NCBI GenBank assembly: GCA_947652115.1
Contig: OX393568.1
Span: 16,738,520-16,802,519, forward strand
Reading direction: 5' to 3'
DNA from: Blastomussa wellsi
Taxonomy: Eukaryota > Cnidaria > Anthozoa > Scleractinia > Plerogyridae
DNA length: 64,000 nucleotides
Below the pieces are notes generated by a model, which was given only the letters and a program-made list of their open reading frames with translations, was not told the origin of the DNA and did no database searches. Both the position numbers and the translations under genes were made by a program. Positions 43,233-55,900 of this stretch are shown here, in pieces (the stretch's first letter is position 1; each line of letters begins with the position of its first letter).

Positions 43233-44289
43233 TTACACACTGGTAATGGGTTTTTGTAAGTTACAAAGTGCAGCACACACAGTCCACATTTGGTTTACAA
43301 CACCAAATAAGTTCAGCGGAACAACTCCATCCCAGATACGAAAATTTTTTATCTTATTGATAGCTCTTTCAACATGGACCCTCAGGGAGGCAATTGATTG
43401 TGTTTTCACAACATCCTCTGCACTCATCTGACCTTGAGATCCTAAGAAAGGAGGAATGTTAAGCCCAACTCCAGGGGGTAGCAGGTCTTGCACTGTAAAT
43501 CCTTTGTCTGCCATAACTGAATCTCCATTGTCAAATTTTTGATCCAAAAAGCCACTACGAAGAACTATTTCTCTGTCCGAGATGTGTCCAGTATACAGCT
43601 GACTGACAAATGACAGTGCCCCTCCTGGGGTAATTCCTACTAGGGCTTTCAGCGTTGTGTGGTTTTTATAAGCACTAAAAAGTTCGCTATTTAAACGAAG
43701 GCTACAAGGCATTTGGCATTTCACTTCAGTACAGTCTATTATTATCCGAGTGGAGGGATATTTTTCTTTGAACTGCTCTGGCATGTCTCTAGTGGGCCGC
43801 ATGGGTACATCCTTGAGTCTTAAATATAAAAGGTTGACCCAGGTTATTATTATCCTACTTATTGTAGTCTGAGACACTCCATACAGATGAGCAAGATGTT
43901 CCTCTGGAAAACCTTGTCTTAGTCTACATAGGGTTATAAAAAGTTCTTCCTTAGGATGTAGTAACCTTGGTCTACCAGGTTTTGGAAATGATTCTAAGTA
44001 TTCGTCATTTTCATTAAGAACAGTCGTGTCCCGGTCTGTGGATGATGAGTGCCAGTAGCGAATATTTTCGCCATCCTCGCCAGAGTCACAAAAATTGTAC
44101 AACGCATCAAATATTTCGCCATCGGCGAATCCAGTGTAAAATCCCATAGACTTATCATTCTTAAACCGATTTAAAGAGAAAGATTTCTTCTCAAAATTGT
44201 CGCACCGTGTTGTCAAATTGACAAGTTGTTGTTTCATTTCATTCAGCTGAATTACCAGAGCAGAACAATTTGCTTGAGTTTTTGTGAGG
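43233..44289 (-). CDS. ISL2EU-type DDE transposase (DDE_Tnp_4), main exon
   Basis: About 350 residues after a splice acceptor (TTCCTCCAG) at 44290. A short coiled-coil comes first. A helix-turn-helix follows (HLAHLYGVSQTTISRII), then the DDE domain with Asp in IIIDCTEVKC, Asp in VMADKGF and Glu in HVERAINKIK. The frame is open, and convergence with the YqaJ gene is the known layout. These transposases usually begin with a THAP zinc finger on an earlier exon, which I could not find between 44290 and 44900. The protein may therefore be N-terminally incomplete. Confidence 0.82.
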
Positions 44290-44904
44290 CTGGAGGAATC
44301 AAGGATTCGAAAAATAGTGATTGCACTGTTTTGGTATTTATATATATTTTTAATTTTCGCAAAATTGCCGGTAAACACATTTTCCATGTGAATTTTCATC
44401 GAGTGAATTACAGTGCAATCTCATATCATAATTGTTACATATATAAATTATTTTACATCCATTCTATATATATATATATATATAATATAATCAACATTAT
44501 GATAAATAAGTAAATATACTGTACAGTTAGCTTCAGTTGATAGGTCTTGATAAATCAAGAAATTGTGCCTTTGATGTGGCAATTTAAATCCTTTCAGAAT
44601 TAGGAGATAATTGAACAAAATTATATTCTGCATTTATGTTCAGCAAGTTATCACTTATTGGTAATGTGAATAATTTTGTCATGTGTTTACAAATTCTGTT
44701 GGTGTTTGAAAACTTTTTTTGATACATAAATAATAGCACACTTACAAATCATATGAGAAGTTAAATTCATGGACAGGAATTTTTTGTCTTAATTGTAATG
44801 TGTTAAAATATACACTAACCAACTTGCAAAATTACTCTTTTTCCAAAGTGTGCACAGATAATTGTTGTGTTAATTATGTAAACAAGTTATTATAACTTTC
44901 TACA
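44290..44904. other. Upstream of transposase exon, no THAP exon found
   Basis: AT-rich, with a TA microsatellite at 44464-44488. No C2CH THAP pattern or terminal repeat was recognised. Confidence 0.4.
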
Positions 44905-47900
44905 AGTGAATAGTGATCTGGCAATATTTGAGAAGTTCATTGCATAGAATAATTTTCTTGTAGACAGCGTATTGTTCCTTGTTTCCTTTCACATCACTTA
45001 AAGTGGGTTCACGAAAGTCGTGCTTCAAACAATATTCCTTTTCCCATTTGCTATGATCTTTCTTTAACGAGGAATGCTGTGCCAGTATTTTCGTCTGCAT
45101 CCGTACCAGAAGGTTTTCATACTTTTCAATAAAATAAGGACTTTTAGGATGGCACTTCAGATCTTTTCTGGCTTGATCCAGCTGGTAGACCTCATCTGTC
45201 TCTCCCATGAGTTTTACAATGTTCTTGCATAGCTTTGTGGTGATTTCCTTCAGGGTTGCTAGTACTACTACTTTTTGATGGAGCATTTTGGACGTCAGAG
45301 CTGGTCATCAGAAGAGGCTGCATTTCACCTGGTTTGGACAGGGAAGGGAAATTTGGTATTTGGGGTTCATTATTACTTTCACAATCATTTTCATCTTCAT
45401 CACAGACACTGCTGAAAACAGGACAGGCTCCATTTTCCATTTCAGTTAACTCTAGACTCTCTACTTGCTCTTCGTTGTCATCATTGCAGCACTCAATTTC
45501 ACATTGTTGGCCAGTTCTAGCTGGTACAATGTCATCTGTACTCTCATCTTCATTATTGTCATGGTCCTCTTCATCGTTGTCATTCAAAAAGTCAGTGTAA
45601 ATTATTTGGACACAGTCACCATTATCCCCATACAATCTGATGACTCTGTGAGGAATGGTGATAGTTTCATCATCAAGGCACATCTCCCAGCATTGCTTGA
45701 GATGCTGCTCTTCTAATTTAAGGTCGCTTGAGCGGAAGTGGTGGAGGGCAGGGCCTTGAGGTCTAAAATTAGGTTCATCTGGGCCATCTAGAAACTCAAC
45801 TCCAGATGCAATGTGCTGCCACCAAACACCTTCACCACGCACAAGGAAATCACTTATGCTCTGGAGGTGAGCCTGATACTCTTTGGGATTCTTCACAATG
45901 TACCGATGTGGTACAATTGTGTTGGGAAACACAGGTAATGCCTTATAATATTTAGATATCTGCGACTCCTGGGCCTTCACTGCATTTCCTTGCCCGGTCT
46001 CCGCCATTTGCTGCTCAGCTTGGAGGCGAACAAGACTGGGTGTGATGACATCACCAGGTCTTCTGTTGGTCAACTTTGTAACACCTTGTAGGGTGTTGAA
46101 CTGCCTTTCTTCCTCTTCTGTGTTGGCTGACTTGCCTGAAATGATTCGGTTCTGTTTGGCAGCATGAGCAGTCAAAGAGTGCCAGTACCTCCCATAGAAC
46201 TTTCTGTTGGTCAGGATCTTTGGTTGGCCAACAATTTCCTTGCAAAGCATGGCATGCAAAAAAGCTGTGTTGTGCAAACGCAACACAAGTCTTGGTGAGC
46301 GAGACTGAGCAGGCAGGTAGAGGAGCCTACTGAGCTCAGTCAGGGTATCCAGTAACAACTGCACTTGCACTCTGACTTTTCCTACAAAAAGAGAACAATC
46401 AATTTTAAATTGTACAATTGAAAAGTCATATTAATAATATACAGCATCAGCTAATATATTTCTTTGAATTGCATCTACTATTCATGTAACAGCTACTTTG
46501 TTGTACAGTTTGTGATTATAAAATTGAAGTGAAGATGAATGCAGATTTTGATCGCACTTATAATATTAAAGTGTGTTATAAAATGAGTTAAGAGATTTGA
46601 AATATTTAGGCAGTTTTTATCCTGAAACAACTTATCACTATTTGTTTTGAGGAATAATACTGTAATTAGCACTGACCTCTCAAATACTGAGCCACAATGA
46701 CAGCTGCTAGACGATAATCACAGCCCCGCAGTTTCTCTTTACCAGCAAATGTACACTCAATGATGTTTTGAAACTCATCTTTTTCTTTCTTCTCAAGGTG
46801 GGCTGGAAGCTCAGTGAGGACATTGCAAATATGCTCTTTGACATCATGTAGAGGCTCTGTTGGTAAGACTTCATAGTTTCCTACAAATAAATCATAATTC
46901 ATATGCATGGTATTAGTTGTTTGAGCATTGAATGCAGCCAAACACTAAATAAGCTACATTGTCTTACTAGTTTAAGACTTGTAACTTAAAAGTAAATTAT
47001 TATAATTATTTTTACCCAGATTGATTGCTTCCAGTGTACTGTCTTGATCGAAGAACATCATGGCAGGCACCCTTTGAATTCCTCCCATTTCTTCTTTTAA
47101 TATCTCCTGGAGCTCATTTTTTCGGCCACCCTCAGGAAATGGAAGCCCCCGTGCTTGGCATTCATCTTCTAACTCTTTTAGGCAAAGATTCTGGAAGGGC
47201 TTTAGGCCCTCATTTCGCTTCTTTTTGCCAGCAGGGCCTTGGAGGACTTTCCTCAAACGGTCTGTCAGTGACAGGAAAGGTTTAGAAAGTGAAACAGACA
47301 AATACTTGTATTTTCTGGCATCACCACTGCATGCTGAACAGCCAGCATGGCCACCCTTCTGTTCACCACTTTCAAATTCTTGCTGGGGGCCATCCCCATG
47401 AAAAAATCTCATAACGTCTCTGATTTCAACTCCATTTGATGTCACCATTTTGTTGTTCAAGCCTTGCAAACATGTCTTTCTGGTATTTATATATGCCATT
47501 TGTTCAACTTCTGATGACCCACATCTTGCCAAAATGTAAATCTGTGGCCGTTCTACAATAGACTGTACATCAACATTTGCCTTTCCATGCTCTTCCATTT
47601 CTTTATTCGTAAAGAAAAGTGCCTCATCATACACAGCATTCACAGTCAACAAGAGGTATCCGTGGTTTAAAAGGGTTGAATTGTCTGCCCAAATCATCAG
47701 ATGTCGTGTTCGCTCAATGCGTTTCAGATAGTCCTTTAAATCATCCAAATTTGCAATTTCAGAGCAATTACTACTTTCGCCCAGTTGTGCAATCCTGTTG
47801 TGAACTTGTTGTTCGGTCATGGCAGCATAGTCTTCATTGGTCCGAGCATGAATGAGTCCTAACTTTTCATGTTCCTTAAGGATTCTTTCTCGGATGTCTG

Positions 47901-49735
47901 ATAGGGGTATTTTTCGACCTGCGACTGTAAAAAATTCAGTCTTGATGGTCCCATCTTCTGCGAGGACAACTTTCCTGTATGTCTGGGGCACAATTGTTTC
48001 TCCAAGGACATACTCTCCACTTTCAATTTTACTCTGAAATGTAAAATAATGCAATGATTAGTCATGACTCGTGAATTGCCTTTTTTAAACCTTACTGAAT
48101 TATTTGTAAACTTTTCTTGATTCACACCAAATTCTTGTTTGATTAAGTAGTTCTATTAGTATTTAGATGTGCATTGTATGATGCTGAATGACCTTGACAT
48201 AGCTTTACTATAACTTTACTATATATATCTTTACTTTATAAAGTAATGCCACAAACAGTCAAACTAAATACCTTTAATGTGTCCCTTAATTGGTCATTCG
48301 TACGTGGCAGTGGCACTGATACCTCTCCACCCTGCATTCGGTTCAGTCTCCGTCTAGCAGAAGGAGTTGTTTCCCGAAACTGCTTGAATCTGGACAGCTC
48401 CACATTGTTGGTTTCTAAAAATTCTTTTACAACCATGTTCCCCAACTGTGTTTTTTCCATCACTCCATACCGGCGGGCCAGCTCAGAGTAATTTATCTAA
48501 TCAGCAAAAAACAAATTGCATGTTAGATGAGTAATTATTTTTGTTTATTTATTAATTTATTAATTTATTTATTTATTGAGTGGTTCCAAAAAATATCTAC
48601 ACCTCCCCAAGAAGTTTTTTTTTTTATTTTATTAATTTTTTTTTTTGGGGGGGGGGGGGGGGCTTGAGATCCCCCTCTCCCTTTAAATTTTGGGGTGGGA
48701 AAGAATGTATTCTGGAACTACACATTAATTTATTATGTTTAGTGTAGCTTTCTTTTTTATTTGATATATATTTGTTTATTTCTTCATAAATGATTCTAGC
48801 TGCTTGATCTCCCCTAAGCACAAAAATTGAATGAAAAAAAAAATGCTAACCCTGTCTCCATCCTGCATTGCATTTACTTCTTGCAGGAGCCCATCCTTGT
48901 CAAACTGGAGATTCTCCGGCCTTGGTGAATGTCGCTTCTTCTTACGTAGGCCATGGTCTTCTAAGTCCTTCCGTTTGGCGTACCTGTTTTCTGCCTCCTC
49001 GGGACTCTCAAAAAACAAAGCAAGACGTTGCTCTTGACGCTGCTTGTACGTTTGGCGTGTGGCCAGCATGGTGTCGCAGTCTCTTTTGGACCAGTGTTCC
49101 TCCATTTGCTTCTTTTCGTTCCTCAACTTTTCCCTTCGCTCTTTTCTTAACTGAGATTGTGATTTTTTTTCTTGTAAAGACAGCTCAGGCATCTTTGTCT
49201 GGGCATTTGCAAAGGACATACCAAAGAGTTCTTTGAAAGGGCCATTAATATCGTTGTAGATTTTGTTTACTGCTTGCTTTAATGTAGGTTTGACATTTGC
49301 AGCATTTGAAGGTCTTAAAACATGATCTTGTGTTTTGTTTATGATATCTTGTAAAGGAAGCGAATTATTTCTGCCCCATGAGGGAAATAAAGACTGAAAT
49401 GCATAGTGATGCACTACACAACCTTGACAATTTACTCGTTGATGTTGCTTTTTCTCTAGCTCAGGTAGACTGTTCCAATTCTGTTTGCTGAAGTGCTCAG
49501 TATATTGCCTTTTTTCCTTCGTCTTCCACTTCTTAAAATGAAGGGAAAGGACCTTTGAGCGCTTTTCAAAATGTTTTTTTTCCTCTACCACAAATTTATC
49601 GTAGTGAGGGCCTTCAAACTGACTCAGGTAGTTTATCCAACGTAGTTCTTGATCATATTCGACCTTGCCATTTGGTTTGAAAAAGCTTTGTCTTACAGCA
49701 ACGCGCGCAAATCCACATCCAAAATGTTCTCCCAT
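44905..49735 (-). CDS. Large multi-exon gene, transposon-associated family, unknown function
   Basis: Exons on the minus strand: 48851-49735 (ATG 49735), 48272-48496, 47016-48033, 46677-46880, and 44905-46381, with GT-AG introns and kept phase. About 1,250 residues. The first exon is rich in Lys/Glu coiled-coil and has a Cys pair (CQGC). The third has a SAP-like helix pair (CLKELEDECQARGLPFPEGG). Later come EPLHDVKEHICNVLTELP, YGRYWHSLTAHAA and NTEEEERQFNTLQG, which I know as recurrent in repeated cnidarian and amphioxus predicted genes. The last exon changes frame near 45250-45290 (stop at 45192, alternative frame to 44900), so the C-terminus may be shifted or there is an unseen small intron. 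Related in style to 33616-35447 but not overlapping in content. Confidence 0.6.
48607..48661. repeat. Poly-T/poly-G low-complexity tract
   Basis: Runs of T followed by an uninterrupted run of about 17 G inside an intron. Prone to sequencing error. Confidence 0.9.
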
Positions 49736-50265
49736 TTCTGACTTGAAGACTTCAAATGATTAAATCACCGAAAAGAAAGAACTGGTTTCCTCGCTAATGA
49801 AGCGTTAAAGATATTTGAACTACACAAAGAAATAATTTGCTTAAGAGCAGAGTAGAAATTGCATCGAGCACAGAGGTGGAAAATGATTATGGCGCGCATA
49901 TTAATGTATTCAACGTTTACCCCCAAAATACCGCCAAATTCCTGCGCATGGCACAACGTTCGAAAAGATGGGTTCCTAACTGGTAGTAAAACGGTATTTC
50001 AGTATGGGGAAAGCGAAGAAGCAACTCGTTTCTTGGCATATTTGATGTTTATTTCCTCACCTTCTCTTTTAAATAAATGCCCTCAAATTCAATGAATGAT
50101 CGTATTTTAACAAACCTTTCGGCTTCTTGAAGGTTAAATCCGCTCTAATTTGGCTTTCGATGTTAAAAAATCAGTGATCTTTGTTTGAACTAGCTATCCG
50201 TAAATAAACCGTGGAGAAGCCTTCTTCGTCCGCCATTTTTCTAAACAAGCAGCCAGGCCTGTTTA
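49736..50265. other. Upstream region before the Tc1-type transposon
   Basis: A minus-strand ATG in an AAAATGGCGGACGAAG context near 50237 could start an extra first exon (MADEEGFSTVYLR) of the large gene, but no clear donor follows. Otherwise no coding signal. Confidence 0.3.
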
Positions 50266-50424
50266 CAGTCGAACCAAGTGAAGCGTACCCCCCAAGAGTA
50301 CATTAATGAGTTCATTATTTCAAAATTGAAATCATTAATAGTTTCAAGAATGCATTCGTTTTGAAAAGGCGCCGATCAAGTTCAAATCAAAAGTCGATTG
50401 CTGATTGGACTAATGCGAACAAGC
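50266..50424 (+). repeat. Left terminal inverted repeat
   Basis: Matches the inverse of 56232-56396 over about 160 bp, including the first 28 bases without change. It ends about 35 bp before the transposase ATG, so it probably contains that gene's promoter. Confidence 0.88.
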
Positions 50425-50458
50425 GAAGCTCCTTATATGGAAAATACTGTTTGCCAAA

Positions 50459-51487
50459 ATGGCGGAGAGAAACCAGTTCGGGAGAATTTACGAGCCTGGA
50501 AAACCGCTCTCCGACCCATTCAGAGGGAAAATTCTTGACTTGTACAATCGCGGATTTTCCAATAAACAGATTTCTCGAGATTTGCAGGTGACGACGCGTA
50601 CTGTGAGGAAGGTAGTTGGCCATTTTCAGCGGTATGGAACCTTGACTGCTTTTTCCCATGGCGGAAGTGAGCCACGAAAAATAACAGATGATGTTTTGCA
50701 GTGCATGGAAATTTGGAAGCTTCAAAAGCCAACAACTTATGCTCGTGAAATACGAAATAAGCTCTACCTTGAAGGAATTTGTCACGGGTTTTCTTTACCG
50801 TCTCTGTCATCGATAAATCAGAGTCTCCGTGGCAAGTTAGGAATGACTCGGAAAAAAGTTTGCCAAATACCAGCAGAATGGGAGACCAATATTCCGAAAG
50901 TTGATTATTATCTTCAGATCACTCAGGGATTGAATCCCAGTACACTACATTTCTTTGATGAAGCCTCAGTCACTAAAACGACTTCTAATCGCCTGTATGG
51001 TAGCAGTTACAGAGGCTTCAAGGCCCTGGAGGTACAAAGGTACGCATCGAATGCAACGCTCACAGTGAACCTTTTACACAGTGTTTTTGGTGTTGACTAT
51101 TATAATATTATTCTAGGTGCCTCAAACAGTGAGGAACTCATAGCGTTTTTTGATTATGCACTTGAATGTGAAAGGGACAATGGTCTGCCAGTCTTTCTTG
51201 AAGGAGATACAGTGATAATGGACAATTGTGGCTTTCATCACAATAGAATTGCTGAAAGAACACTCAGAACAATGCTTGGCACGAGAGGAGTTACATTACT
51301 GTTCCAGCCTCCATATTCACCATATCTTAACACCTGCGAATATTGTTTTCATCAGATGAAAGAGGGGCTGAGACAAAATGAGTACTATTCACAGGAGTTT
51401 ACAGAAATGGCAATAATGGATTCCTTGAACAGCATCACAGCTACTCAGTCTGTGAACTACTTCAGGCACTGTGGTTACATAAACTAG
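50459..51487 (+). CDS. Tc1/mariner-superfamily transposase with Pax-like paired domain
   Basis: 342 residues. Residues 5-124 align along their whole length with the paired domain of Pax transcription factors: N-terminal hairpin (NQFGRIYEPGKPLSD), first helix-turn-helix (RDLQVTTRTVRKVVGHFQRYG), GGSEP linker, second helix-turn-helix (PTTYAREIRNKL, LPSLSSINQSLRGK). The catalytic domain has D167 (FFDEAS), D255 (VIMDNCGFHH) and E294 (PYSPYLNTCE), a DD38E spacing. It would bind the terminal repeats through the bipartite paired domain and cut and paste the element at TA. One exon, no breaks. ATG at 50459 in a strong context (AAAATGG). Confidence 0.92.
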   Translation: MAERNQFGRIYEPGKPLSDPFRGKILDLYNRGFSNKQISRDLQVTTRTVRKVVGHFQRYGTLTAFSHGGSEPRKITDDVLQCMEIWKLQKPTTYAREIRNKLYLEGICHGFSLPSLSSINQSLRGKLGMTRKKVCQIPAEWETNIPKVDYYLQITQGLNPSTLHFFDEASVTKTTSNRLYGSSYRGFKALEVQRYASNATLTVNLLHSVFGVDYYNIILGASNSEELIAFFDYALECERDNGLPVFLEGDTVIMDNCGFHHNRIAERTLRTMLGTRGVTLLFQPPYSPYLNTCEYCFHQMKEGLRQNEYYSQEFTEMAIMDSLNSITATQSVNYFRHCGYIN

Positions 51488-52980
51488 CTATGTATAACAT
51501 TATGTATAATCTAACTGAGACATTCTTGCCTAAGCATAATGTATCTGCCATTTCCAACTCACATGGGTGAACACCCAGCAAATGTGTCAAGACGGGGACA
51601 AACAAGCTGTTAAAATACAATGCAGTACAAAAAATTTGTTGACTTCTTAGTTCTCAGGCTTATATTCATTGTTGTCATAGACAATTTAAGGCCATATTAT
51701 TTAATCCTCAAATTTATCTGTTCTGTGTTACTCCAATCAGTTTGTTCTGTGGATCTACTGCATCATCATGGCCTCCTTCAACAAAGTTAATAACAAACTG
51801 ATCTGAATATCAATACCTGATAAACTCATCATTGAATTGAATGGTAATGCTGGCCATTAGATGCCCTGGGCCTGTTTGTTCAAACCATGATTAATTTAAC
51901 CTAGGATTATAATTAATTTGATTTTCAGGTTTTAAATTTTCAGTGAGGCTTTCTGTTTATATTTTCTTTCCTCCAGCTTTGACTGAGACCTATCTCACAT
52001 TCCACAAACAAATAAAGTAAAGTAAGCAATGAAAGCATTATTGAGCAAAAAAATTTAATCCTCAATCAACTTTTAACCCAGTGTAAATGTTAATTGGCTT
52101 TCAAACTGTTACTCTTACATGTAGACAACTTGAACCTGTAACCCAACTGTACTGGTTTTTCATTTTCATTCTCTTCACCCCAGAGTACGTAACAGCCCTG
52201 GTGAAAACTCTGTCTTAACACCTAAGAATGTTGATAGGTGCAGAAAAAAAAAACCATGTTATATAGCTTTTTAAATAACATGCAAACAATGACTGAAATT
52301 TGCAAGTGTTAGGTATACATTAGCTTCCAAAACATATCATTATTTTACAGATGAAACTATGAATTTTTAACAAAATATAAACACAACAATGATAAAGGAG
52401 AATCGCAATTCTTCCTGTTAACTGGCTCACTACAAATTCCATTTTCTGGACAAAAAATTGACAACGTCTGTTCCTTTTTTTCTTCACATCCAAAGTTATA
52501 ACACTGATACATCGTGAACTAAACCCACTAATACACCATATCAATAGTAATCGCGAGTTTTACAGGAAAAGTGACAATTATTATCACAGTATTTGTCAGT
52601 TCTGGCACACCTTGTACTAAACTACACGTTCTAATGCACATTCATGCCCCACTACCAATGGCTAGCCAAAGCAATAATTTCTTGTCTGATCTTTTCACAG
52701 ATCGGGGTTTTCAAACACAGGTTTTAAAAAAGACTCACTTTTACTCACTTCTCACTTTTAAATGCAGTCAGGTAAAATTTCTCCTATGAATTATGAAAAC
52801 CCACCCCTCTCCCATGGTCCTCAGAGTATCTTGACATACACTAGCCCCCTGAAGAATTAACAGAGCATTAAAAATTCTTACACTTTCCTATTTACAAGGT
52901 AGTTGGTTACAGGGTAACCTGGTTTTTCTTTCGTTTTAGTTGTTTGCAACTAAGCTAATCTACTGACACTCAAACCACAT
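51488..52980. other. Non-coding interior of the transposon
   Basis: 1.5 kb of AT-rich sequence between the convergent 3' ends of the two element genes. No open frame or repeat structure worth calling. Probably UTRs. Confidence 0.4.
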
Positions 52981-55900
52981 TCATGGTGTGCTAGAAATAT
53001 TTCTCGCAGCAGAAATTTGCTCTTCCTGCCATGATTCAAAGTTGAATGGCTGTGACTCCTCATTCAAGGTCTGGGATTCATCACCATTTTCCATCGCACT
53101 TGCCAAACTTGCTTCTGCTACCGTGCTGCTTGTTTTAGGAGCAGGGCTTTCTGTTAGAGAATCATCTTGTGTTTCATCATCTGACCCGATTTTGGTACAT
53201 GTAGCTGTTGTACTTTTAGACACAGCTTTAAGAGATTCCCTGTATTGTTTGCCACGATCTTTGCTGTCATACTTCAGTCTCTTCTTAATAGGAAAATGGC
53301 TGTGGTCATGTTGGCGTGTTTCAGTGGACTGCACATTCCTGCTTCTATAAGTACATGTAGACTGGTTGAAACTAGTGTGCTGTGGTTTCTGGTGATACCC
53401 TCTCCTAGGTGAAGGATAATAGTGTGGAGATCTATTTCTAACAGACGACAAATTCTGCCATCTGTAATTCACATTTCCAGTAGAAGAGTTCCACACTGGG
53501 CTTTGTCCAAGTGGACTTGAAGTTGTAAGTGGCCTGTATGGTGGCCTAGTTAGCTGTGGACCAGGGCTTGGGGTTCTGTGGTGCATGTATGGTAGTGGAC
53601 TTTGAGTTCCATAGTAAGGGGGTGAATGAGACATAAATGGTGCCCATTGGTTGTGGATTGTTATTGGTGACTTACAATGGCTCACACTTTGTTTCTGGAG
53701 CACATCATGATGGCGATCACCATGAACATCATGTGGAACATCATAATACACAGGCTTCATGCTCTTTGCTTTGTTTCTATAGTCTTCAATGAGTTGCTTT
53801 AAATCTGCTGTGTCTGATGGTACCCTGTGATTACATGCTGTAGCTAGAATTCGAAGATCATTGTCAAGTACTGCTCTGTTGGAGTACTTGATTGGGTTAC
53901 AGCACTGGAGCTTTTTTCGTGTGAGGGCAAAAAAGTTGGTTCTTGTTCTTTGCCTGGCAATAAGGACAAGAATCAAAATGTTACCAAAGTCAAACTACAT
54001 GTTAAAATACATGGGTACCACAGAGATCAATTCTCAAAATTCCCTGACTTACCCTTATAAATATGAAAACTCCCCAACTAGACAACAGTTAAATTAAAAA
54101 AGGATAACAGCCCCCAACCTTGTCTTACAGTCACAAATACAACATTAACATAGGGATTTAAGGCTCCAATTTACTCCAAATGTTGAACTGTCTGTGGCCC
54201 ATCTGCTTTTTCATCTCATGAAAATTTTGAAAGATGTCAATTTAAATTGAAAAATAATGTGAAAGATGTCAAATATATATACTCGATTGTGTGTCTAGAT
54301 TTAGAACCAGTTTGTATGCATTAAACTAAAACCTTGGATTTCAAGACCAAAATTATCATAAATTATCCTTCTCACTGGCCCCTTCATTTGCCCTCAAAAG
54401 CTATAATTTTGCAATGTGTTGGACAAAAATCTAGTTTTGGTCTGAAGACTAGCAGTTAATTAAAAAGTGTATACAAGTTATAATCTAAGAATACACACTT
54501 GAGCAGTTTGTAGCTTTCCATTTCATCCATGTTTCTTTTAATCTGCTTTTGAATTTCTTTAACTTCAGCTTCAGCCTAGCGTAAATATTAAACATATGTC
54601 ACCAGTAACTAGTAACTATATAGAAACTATAATAATTATTATAATGTTCCAGTGAAGTCTTATAGAAAGAAATACTTATACATGTAGCACTGACACTGCT
54701 TCAATAATGCACCTATCTGTAAAAGCTCCAGAGCAGGAACGAGGGGTATCCCTTGAAAACTGACATACAAGGCTATTCCCTGGGTTGGTATTTTGAACAT
54801 TCACAGAACCCTAATCACTTGAAATGAATATGCCTCCTCCCTGGGTTTCTTAGGCCCCATTTATATGGTCTTGGGAAGAAAATACCCTCCCCCCCCCCCC
54901 CGATCTACCCTGGGAGAGCTAACTTTTCACTATTTTGGTGAAAAAGGCAAACAACCGGTACATTACAAAATCAGCTCAAGTTGACTCAGGAGATGAGACA
55001 ACTCGGGTAGGAAGGTTGTCTCGTCTTGGCAGGGTTACTGGTCATCTAGCCACCAGGAAGTTTCGCCACCAATGAACTTGCCACTACTCTGGACATGTTT
55101 TAAGAACGAGAAACGTAGTAGTATCTACAGCAGTATCTTGCATTGTTTTGTGGTGGCGAGACTCACTGGTGGCGAAGTGACCAGTTACCCTTCGCAGATA
55201 GGGTAACCCTGGCAGAGGATTGTCACATGACACTCGAATTTTAGGTTTTTAGGCAAAAATTTACATTTAATAAGTAACACTTCATTAAACAAGGCTCACA
55301 GTGATCGCATGAACGAAATAAACACAAAGGAAGAAGTATAACAGGTTAAAGTATTGTCTGACAACTTACATGTTTTAGATTATCCTTATGCTCTCGGTGT
55401 AATGACAACTGGCCACACTCAAAATAACCTCGGCATGGATGCAGCATGCAGTTGTTCACACGATGACCTTTATAATGGCAACTACTGCAAGTAAAATTCG
55501 AGTGCTTTCCTGCAAGACCTCTTTCTCTCGGGGCGACTTTCAGGGATTCCAATGTTGCCTGCGCTATGCTGAATTTATAATCAAGAGCTCGTCTCTCATC
55601 CTCTAGGTTACTGATCAATTGCTCCACACCATGTTCAGGTACATCCCTCTCTCGACCAGCTTTAGAAGTTCCATTTGCACATGCAGCGGATGCTCCACCG
55701 TTATCAAAAATCAGCACCTTTATTTTGTCTCGGTCTCTAATCTGATCAACATCAATGTCAACAAGGTCCTCCCATTCTGGGTCATACCGCTGCAGTGATA
55801 CAATAGCGGAAGCGGAAGATTCGGATGTCTGTAGACGTGTTTGAAAAACGCGCTCGATCAGCGAGACTTTGCTGTCTCCTCTTGTAACAGCACATACCTT

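Noticed and set aside
44448..44633. 61-codon frame on the minus strand
   Set aside because: It is built partly from a TA microsatellite and has no protein features.
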